Source: Anadara kagoshimensis
Lineage: Eukaryota; Mollusca; Bivalvia; Arcoida; Arcidae
DNA: 64,000 bases
Direction of reading: 5' to 3'
NCBI GenBank assembly: GCA_021292105.1
Contig: CM037871.1
Span: 21,076,057 to 21,140,056 of the forward strand
Positions 57,814 to 64,000 of this stretch are shown in pieces (position 1 is the first letter of the stretch; the number at the start of each line of letters is the position of its first letter). The notes under the pieces were generated by a model. That model worked only from the letters and a program-made list of their open reading frames with translations. It was not told the DNA's origin and did no database searches. The position numbers and the translations under genes are program-made.

Positions 57814-58184
57814 ATATTATAAAAATATATATACTGATGCAACATCAATAGTTTTAACTGTAAAAATCTGTTGAGAATGTGTTGTGAAGCACGGAGCAGG
57901 TAGCGGTTATCACTTTATGGTGTTGAATTGCATTTTTAGAATCAAGTGTTGTATAATCTTGCTCCCGATATATAACAATTATGCTATAACACGTGGTGCC
58001 ACTTTAAAGCCTCGGTTTTCTTGAAACAGACTATAACTGGTGACGTCACATGAATTGATATTAGAGAGTAAACAGACGACATTGGATTGTATGAAAATGA
58101 TTAGATCAAAATAAATTGTACATATTGTGATACAAGAAAAACGGGAATAACAAAAATGGCGGATTGTATCAACATGGACAGAAT
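57814..58184 (+). promoter_or_regulatory. Candidate promoter and short first exon (weak)
   Basis: A perfect CRE TGACGTCA at 58041-58048. Further on, AAAAATGGCGGA at 58152-58162 combines a YY1-like motif with an ATG (58156) opening MADCINMDR, and a donor AAT|GTGAGT at 58185. No continuing exon is recognised. Confidence 0.25.
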
Positions 58185-58374
58185 GTGAGTTATTTTACCT
58201 TCCTAGAAAGTAATTTTGACTATTTGTTTACATTAGTAGAAAAAACGTGCTTCCGTCGTTATAAATAGACAATACCGCCTAAAAAATTTGACTGCGCATG
58301 GTCGCCATTCGGAATTTACATAAGTGATCGGAAACACCTGGTGATCGAAAACGCCTTACGAGCCCATATAGCTG

Positions 58375-58445
58375 GTTAGCTGGTGACGCCTCGATATGAG
58401 TGCAATATTCTTGACTGGGGCGTAAAACCCCATTCAATCAACCAA
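58375..58445 (+). mobile_element. SINE 3' tail fragment
   Basis: GCTGGTGACGCCTCGATATG, AATATTCTTGACTGGGGCGT and a tail of CAATCAACCAAC. Confidence 0.7.
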
Positions 58446-58578
58446 CCAATCAATCGTTTCGCAAATAGATGCAACGTTATTTAAACAGCAAAAAAGTTAC
58501 ACCATTTTAGGTGAAAGATGCAAGTGCAGTTGTACCAAAGAACTTAAACTGCAAGCTTTTGAAAACAATTCTCTGTCC

Positions 58579-58611
<33 letters not shown>
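58579..58611. repeat. Poly-T tract of about 32 bases
   Basis: An uninterrupted T run. Poly-A tail of a minus-strand retroposed copy is possible, but no body is seen. Confidence 0.9.
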
Positions 58612-58612
<1 letters not shown>

Positions 58613-58618
58613 ACGTAG

Positions 58619-58762
58619 GTTGATATATTTCCTTGTTAAAGAAGCACAACATTTTTATTGCTACAAGGGTTCATCACATTTTGAATTGATTGAGGATATA
58701 TTTCCTTATTAAAGAGACACTACATTTTTTATTGCTACAAGGGTTCATTACATTTTGAATTT
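58619..58762 (+). repeat. Tandem duplication of 72 bp
   Basis: GATATATTTCCTTGTTAAAG and GCTACAAGGGTTCATCACAT are repeated with about 10% difference. Confidence 0.9.
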
Positions 58763-58940
58763 ATTATTATTTCAGACATGTACATCTATGATAGATATAC
58801 TCATAGATTGACAATTTTTTAATATATACTGTCGTGGGCGTTAAGATACATGTGATTTTGATGCAATAAAAACGTCACTATATTTTGTAGGCATGACGTA
58901 GCATAACCGCTGAATAAGTGTATTTCTAAGAAAAAGAATC

Positions 58941-59640
58941 CTGGCCCCAGTTTCACAATCATTCCTTAGCAAAGATTTCCCTTAACGTAATTTAAGCAAT
59001 TTTTGTAATCTCTTTTTGAAACTTCTAGTAAATATTTTTGTCAAAACTAAATGCAAATAATTTAATCTAAAAGTGATCTTATAAATGACACCTTAAATTC
59101 CTGAATATATTTTAAAAAAAAACTAGCAAAATTATAACTGTTTTGAAAATTAGGCAGATTGAAGTTAAGGAAAATACGGGGCCGGGCCCCAGTTTTACAA
59201 TCATTCCTTAACTAAGATTTTTCCCTCACCTAATTTTGGCAATCTGCTTCTGAACTAAAAATTAATATTTTTGACAAAGACTAAATAAAAATGTCATAAA
59301 ATTGAAAATATCTTCAAAATGACACCTTTAATCCTTGAATATCTAAGAAATTAACAAAATTATTAAGATACAGAATTTGCCAAATTCATGTTAAGGAACA
59401 TCTTAGTACATGATGGTTGTAAAACTGAATCCTGGCCCCAGTTTTCACATGCATTTCTTGACTAAGCTTTTCTTTAACTTAATTCTGGCTTTTGACACTC
59501 TTCAACTGTACTACAAATAAAAAAACAGAATAAAAAATATGGTTATGTGAGGCTTAGATTGGTCTTCAAAATGACACCTTTAACTCACGAATATCTTGCA
59601 CAAATTGGTAATTGAAATAAAATTGGGGATAATAACGTGT
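58941..59640 (+). mobile_element. MITE family M2, three tandem copies
   Basis: Copies start CTGGCCCCAGTTTCACAATC at 58941, GGGCCCCAGTTTTACAATCA near 59183 and CCTGGCCCCAGTTTTCACAT at 59431, with spacing of about 245 bp. Each has AATGACACCTTTAA in the centre and a degraded inverse at its right end. Confidence 0.88.
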
Positions 59641-59682
59641 ATATTTGGTAATGAGTAACTGTTAACTTTTGGAATTTCTTGT

Positions 59683-59900
59683 TATACCCCCCCCCCCCCC
59701 CTCCATGTCCAGACCATGTCTGTCTGTCTGTCCGTGTATAATCGTGTCCGGGTCATATCTCTTAGCTGCGTTGGACAATTGTCATATAACCTCACATGAT
59801 TAATCTTGATGGTTCAAAGACGTGTCATGATGTTGAACCAAGGTCATACATTAAATGTTAGGGGCGGGGGTATTTGGCTCTCAAGAGACAGTTCTAGTTT
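59683..59900 (+). mobile_element. Dispersed repeat L, copy 1
   Basis: Poly-C head, GTCTGTCTGTCTGTCCG, ATAATCGTGTCCGGGTCATA, TTGAACCAAGGTCATACATT and GGGGCGGGGGTATT. Shares order with 60398-60690. Confidence 0.75.
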
Positions 59901-60397
59901 TTGATTTGGTTCTTCGGTTCCCGTATAGTTGACATGTACGCAGATAGTGAAAATAAAAGCCGTAATGCAAATGAAGATACGTTTCTTTGAACGGGCTAGG
60001 CTACTTCGGGCAAAATTACAACGTTTTTCTGCGATTTTTGTGTGAACATTTTAATACAATTTGAAATAATATCAAAGTATTGAACGCCAGTTTATAACTT
60101 AGAATATTGATCTGGGAACATGACGACACTAAGATGACTAGGTTTGAATTAAAATTAAAAGAGTTATTGCCAACTAGAGCACCTACAAATGAGAAATCCG
60201 ATTCGTTGTTCCCTTATATACATGTACTATGGATTTTAAAAAATAATATGGAATTGCCCTCTGTGTCACCTAACGGGATCCCTTAAAGGCTTATTTCACA
60301 ATATCTACATACGTTTGGACGAAATATTGGTTCTCTCGCTTTTTTGCTACCATCAGATGTGATATTGGAATTATAACGGTGGGTACGGGTTTTTATA
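59901..60397. other. Intergenic, no recognised feature
   Basis: No reading frame or repeat recognised. Confidence 0.4.
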
Positions 60398-60690
60398 TCC
60401 CCGGAAAATCGTTTGAGGGGGTATATATAAATCGCTATGTCTTTTGTCCCTCCGTCTGTCTGTCCGTCACGTAAAATCGTGTCCAGGCAATATATAATTG
60501 TTTTAGACGACTGTCATAAACATTACATTAATAGTCTTCATGGTCCAAAGGTGTGTCATGACCTTGAACCAAGGTCAAATAGGAAAGGCCAAGGTCTTGG
60601 AAACATTAAATGTTGGCGGCGGGGGTTTTGTTTTTGGCCTGGTCCATTGTTTCATTTTTGGGACCATTTGATTTTTCTTTTTTCACAATA
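60398..60690 (+). mobile_element. Dispersed repeat L, copy 2
   Basis: CCCCGGAAAATCGTTTGAGG then GGGTATATATAA, CCGTCTGTCTGTCCGTCAC, AAATCGTGTCCAGGCAATAT, CCTTGAACCAAGGTC and GGCGGCGGGGG. The 85-codon frame here is not conserved in copy 1. Confidence 0.75.
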
Positions 60691-61061
60691 TTAGCGTCCC
60701 ATTACAATTAAATTTGTTGCTATTCAGCGTTTAAAAGGTTCCACATGGGTGTATCTAATTCAAGGACACTGACACGGCAAAAAAAAAATCGAATTTCGAT
60801 GTATCATATTAATTTCTTATTTAATTGAACTGTTGATTGACATGTTAATTTTAATTATTTTTTAATGACATATAACTATCTGTCTAATTAAATTGTTAAG
60901 TAGACTTGTGTCTGAATTTTTTACTGCGCGATCTAATAACAATTAATTTTTGACATTTTGAAAAGGTCAGCTGTTGGAATGGATCGAGAAATCATGTATT
61001 ACTGTCAGTTTGCCATGTTGTATCTTCAACTTCATGTCAGTATTTATATTTACATATACAT
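60691..61061. other. Intergenic, no recognised feature
   Basis: AT-rich. Confidence 0.4.
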
Positions 61062-63622
61062 TACGGACCTGCTCAAAGTTTAACACTAGGCTAAGTACCG
61101 AATCGGTCGCGCATCTCGGTCCCAAGTTAGCTATATCTTGTCAGCTTTTCGGCAGTTGCTATAATATTTCGACAGTGTTCGGCAGTTACTGCACATCTCT
61201 CGGCAGCTTTTTAGAACGGTTACTATATATCTCTCGTCGTCAGCTTTTCAGCAGTTACTATATCTCTCTCGTCGTCAGCTTTTCAGCAGTTACTATATCT
61301 CTCTCGTCGTCAGCTTTTCAGCAGTTACTATATCTCTCTCGTCGTCAGCTTTTCAGTAGTTGCTATATATATATATATCTCGTCAGCTTTTCAGCAGCTT
61401 CTATGTATCTTTTGGCAGCTTATCCGCAGTTTTTATATATCTCTTGTCAGCTTTTCAGCAGCTTCTATATATCTTTTGGCAGCTTTTCAGCAGTTACTAT
61501 ATCTCTCTCGTCGTCAGCTTTTCAGCAGTTGCTATATATCTTTCGTCAGCTTTCTCAGCAGTTACTATATCTCTCTCGTCGTCAGCTTTTCAGAAGCTTC
61601 TATATATCTTTTGGCAGCTTTTCTGCATTTTTATATATCTCTTGTCAGCTTTTAGGCAGTTACTATATATCTCTTGTCAGCTTTTCAGCAGCTTCTATAT
61701 ATCTTTTGGCTGACGTCAGCATTTCAGTAGTCGCTATATATCTATCGTCAGCTTTTCAACAGTTACTATATATCTAGTCAGCTTTTCAGCAGTCGCTATA
61801 TATCTATCGTCAGCTTTTCAACAGTTACTATATATCTATCGTCAGCTTTTCAACAGTTACTATATATCTAGTCAGCTTTTCAGCAGTTGCTATATATCTC
61901 TCGACAGCATTTCGATAGTCACTATATATCTCTCGTCAGCATTTCAGTAGTCGCTATATATCTATCTTCAGCTTTTCAGCAGTTGCTATATATCTCTCGT
62001 CAGCTTTTCAGCAGTTGCTATATATCTTTTGTCAGCGTTTCAGCAGTTGCTATATCTCGTCAGCTTTTCAGCAGTTGCTATATATTTCTCGTCAGCTTTT
62101 CAGCAGTTGCTATATATCATTTATCTTTCGTCAGCTTTTCAGCAGTTGCTATATATCTTTCGTCAGCTTTTCAGCAGTTGCTATATATCTTTCGTCAGCG
62201 TTTCAGCAGTTGCTATATATTTCTCGTCAGCTTTTCAGCAGTTGCTATATATCATTTATCTTTCGTCAGCTTTTCAGCAGTTGCTATTTATCATTTATCT
62301 TTCGTCAGCTTTTCAGCAGTTGCTATATATCTCTCGTCAGTTTTTCAGCAGTTACTATATATCTCTCGTCAGTTTTTCAGCAGTTACTATATATCTCTCG
62401 TCAGTTTTTCAGCAGTTACTATATATCTCTCGTCAGTTTTTCAGCAGTTGCGATATATCTCTCGTCAGCATTTCAGTAGTCGCTATATATCTATTGTCAG
62501 CTTTTCAGCAGTTGCTATATATCTCTCGTCAGCATTTCAGTAGTCGCTATATATCTATTGTCAGCTTTTCAGCAGCTGCTATATATCTCTCGTCAGCATT
62601 TCAGTAGTCGCTATATATATATTGTCAGCTTTTCAGCAGTTATTGTATATCTATCGTCAGCTTTTCAGCAGTTACTGTATATCTCTCGTCAGCTTTTCAG
62701 CAGTTACTGTATATCTCTAGTCAGCATTTCAGTAGTCGCTATATATATACTGTCAGCTTTTCAGCAGTTACTGTATATCTATCGTCAGCTTTTCAGCAGT
62801 TACTGTATATCTCTCGTCAGCTTTTCAGCAGTTGCGATATATCTCTCGTCAGCATTTCAGTAGTCGCTATATATATATTGTCAGCTTTTCAGCAGTTACT
62901 GTATATCTATCGTCAGCTTTTCAGCAGTTACTGTATATCTCTCGTCCGCTTTTCAGCAGTTGCGATATATCTCTCGTCAGCATTTCAGTAGTCGCTATAT
63001 ATATATTGTCAGCTTTTCAGCAGTTGCGATATATCTCTCGTCAGCTTTTCAGCAGTTGCGATATATCTCTTGTCAGCATTTCAGTAGTCGCTATATATCT
63101 ATTGTCAGCTTTTCAGCAGTTGCGATATATCTCTCGTCAGCTTTTCAGCAGTTGCGACATATCTCTTGTCAGCATTTCAGTAGTCGCTATATATCTATTG
63201 TCAGCTTTTCAGCAGTTGCGATATATCTCTCGTCAGCTTTTCAGCAGTTGCGATATATCTCTCGTCAGCATTTCAGTAGTCGCTATATATCTAGTCAGCT
63301 TTTCAGCAGTTGCTATATATCTTTCGTCAGCTTTTCATCAGTTGCTATATATCATTTATCTTTCGCTAGCTTTTCAGCAGTTGCTATATATTTTTTGTAA
63401 GCGTTTCAGCAGTTGCTATATATTTCTCGTCAGCTTTTCAGCAGTTGCTATATATCTATCGTCAGTTTTTCAGCAGTTGCTATATATCTATCGTTAGCTT
63501 TTCGACAGGTCTTTATATATATTTCTTTACAACTAATCAGCCATTGACTATCTCTATCCCGGCTGCCTGGCTTCGATTCATTTTCTCAATGTTAAACTTT
63601 CGACAGGCCTGTACTGTATATA
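61062..63622 (+). mobile_element. TIR element with tandem-repeat core (family T), copy 2
   Basis: Left GGACCTGCTCAAAGTTTAAC then ACTAGGCTAAG; right CAATGTTAAACTTTCGACAG then GCCTGTACTGTA, its inverse. Outside the core, the right flank GATTCATTTTCTCA matches ATTCATTCCCCTA of copy 1. Nearly all of the interior is the 32-bp array below. No coding capacity. Confidence 0.8.
61130..63510 (+). repeat. 32-bp tandem array, about 74 units, core of family T copy 2
   Basis: The unit is TATATATCTCTCGTCAGCTT TTCAGCAGTTGC with variants (CATTTCAGTAGTCGC, TATTGTCAGC, TTTCGTCAGCG). From 62460 on, units alternate in a three-unit higher-order pattern. The first part (61130-61720) has longer units with TCGTCGTCAGC. 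All long frames here are repeat artefacts. Confidence 0.97.
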
Positions 63623-64000
63623 AAAACAAACAACCTGCAAACATGAATTACAACCAAAAAAACCCACGAAAATAAAAGCATGCTACATCTTAACCCTGGT
63701 GTCAGTCAGAACAAAATCGAGAACATGCAAAACAAAAAAATGCATGCACGACATTTTACAGGAATGTCGAAATTATGCCTATAATGTCAAAATGATGCAC
63801 ATGCAACTTTAATTATTGCAATTTATGCACATGGTCAAACAGATGTATGCACTGACCCTTTTTAGATGCCCGATAAATAAGCAATATTGAATTATTTACG
63901 ATGTCGTGTGTTACAAAAAGGCAAACATGTTTTGGAAATTGAAATTTTTGAAATATTAAAACGAGACAGTGAATTAAAATAATGAATTATTTACTATAGA
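63623..64000. other. Intergenic, right edge
   Basis: AT-rich, with ATGCACATG-type words. No feature recognised. Confidence 0.4.

Noticed and set aside
60437-60694. An 85-codon frame
   Set aside because: It lies in dispersed repeat L, and the related copy at 59683-59900 does not keep the frame.
60974-63497. Frames of 100-267 codons rich in FSAVAIYLSSAFQQL-type repeats
   Set aside because: All three frames are open through the same 32-bp array. The protein-like text is only the translated minisatellite.

Overview
The window is animal nuclear DNA, most likely from a marine bivalve or another mollusc. It is AT-rich and intron-rich, and it is crowded with repeats of kinds I associate with bivalve genomes: tRNA-headed SINEs, hAT and pogo MITEs, and elements that open AGCTCACCTGAG and close GGGCCTCTTG. 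The organism is inferred from gene sequence and repeat style, not from a search.

Two host genes lie head to head. On the minus strand (476-5758) are the first seven coding exons of UPF1, the helicase at the centre of nonsense-mediated decay; its 3' part runs off the left edge. On the plus strand (9164-44215) is a complete TENT2/GLD-2 cytoplasmic poly(A) polymerase in 12 coding exons. All splice phases agree and give a 518-residue protein with the catalytic triad D261, D263, D320. About 250 bp between the UPF1 start codon and a probable non-coding TENT2 leader exon (donor at 6029) look like a shared divergent promoter with CRE-like and YY1-like motifs. One gene destroys mRNA and the other extends poly(A) tails, so both act on mRNA fate.

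TENT2 introns hold most of the repeats. Intron 2 has a pogo-like transposon, three consecutive minisatellites (32, 66 and 26 bp units) and a 1.3 kb Helentron-like element. Introns 3 to 11 have further Helentron-like elements, hAT-like elements with 5-, 6- or 8-bp target duplications, SINEs, foldback elements and a 1.4 kb TIR element whose core is nearly all tandem repeat.

The right part (44.2-64 kb) has no confidently recognised gene. It holds nested Helentron-like elements, a 1.55 kb 26-bp minisatellite, an amplified SINE body, a decayed hAT transposon, MITE clusters and a second, larger TIR element with a 2.4 kb 32-bp repeat core. Two very short ATG exons with good splice donors and CRE/YY1-like motifs near 56.4-58.2 kb are weak hints of another gene start.

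The strongest unusual observations are: nested Helentron-like copies whose empty sites prove insertion inside a T run without duplication; a piece of 18S rRNA carried inside a hAT-like element; a TIR family built around tandem-repeat cores; transposon-borne nuclear-receptor motifs, including a perfect vitellogenin-type ERE palindrome; and two decayed tandem copies of a UPF1 zinc-domain exon. Decisive computations (homology search, folding, RNA-seq) could not be run here.
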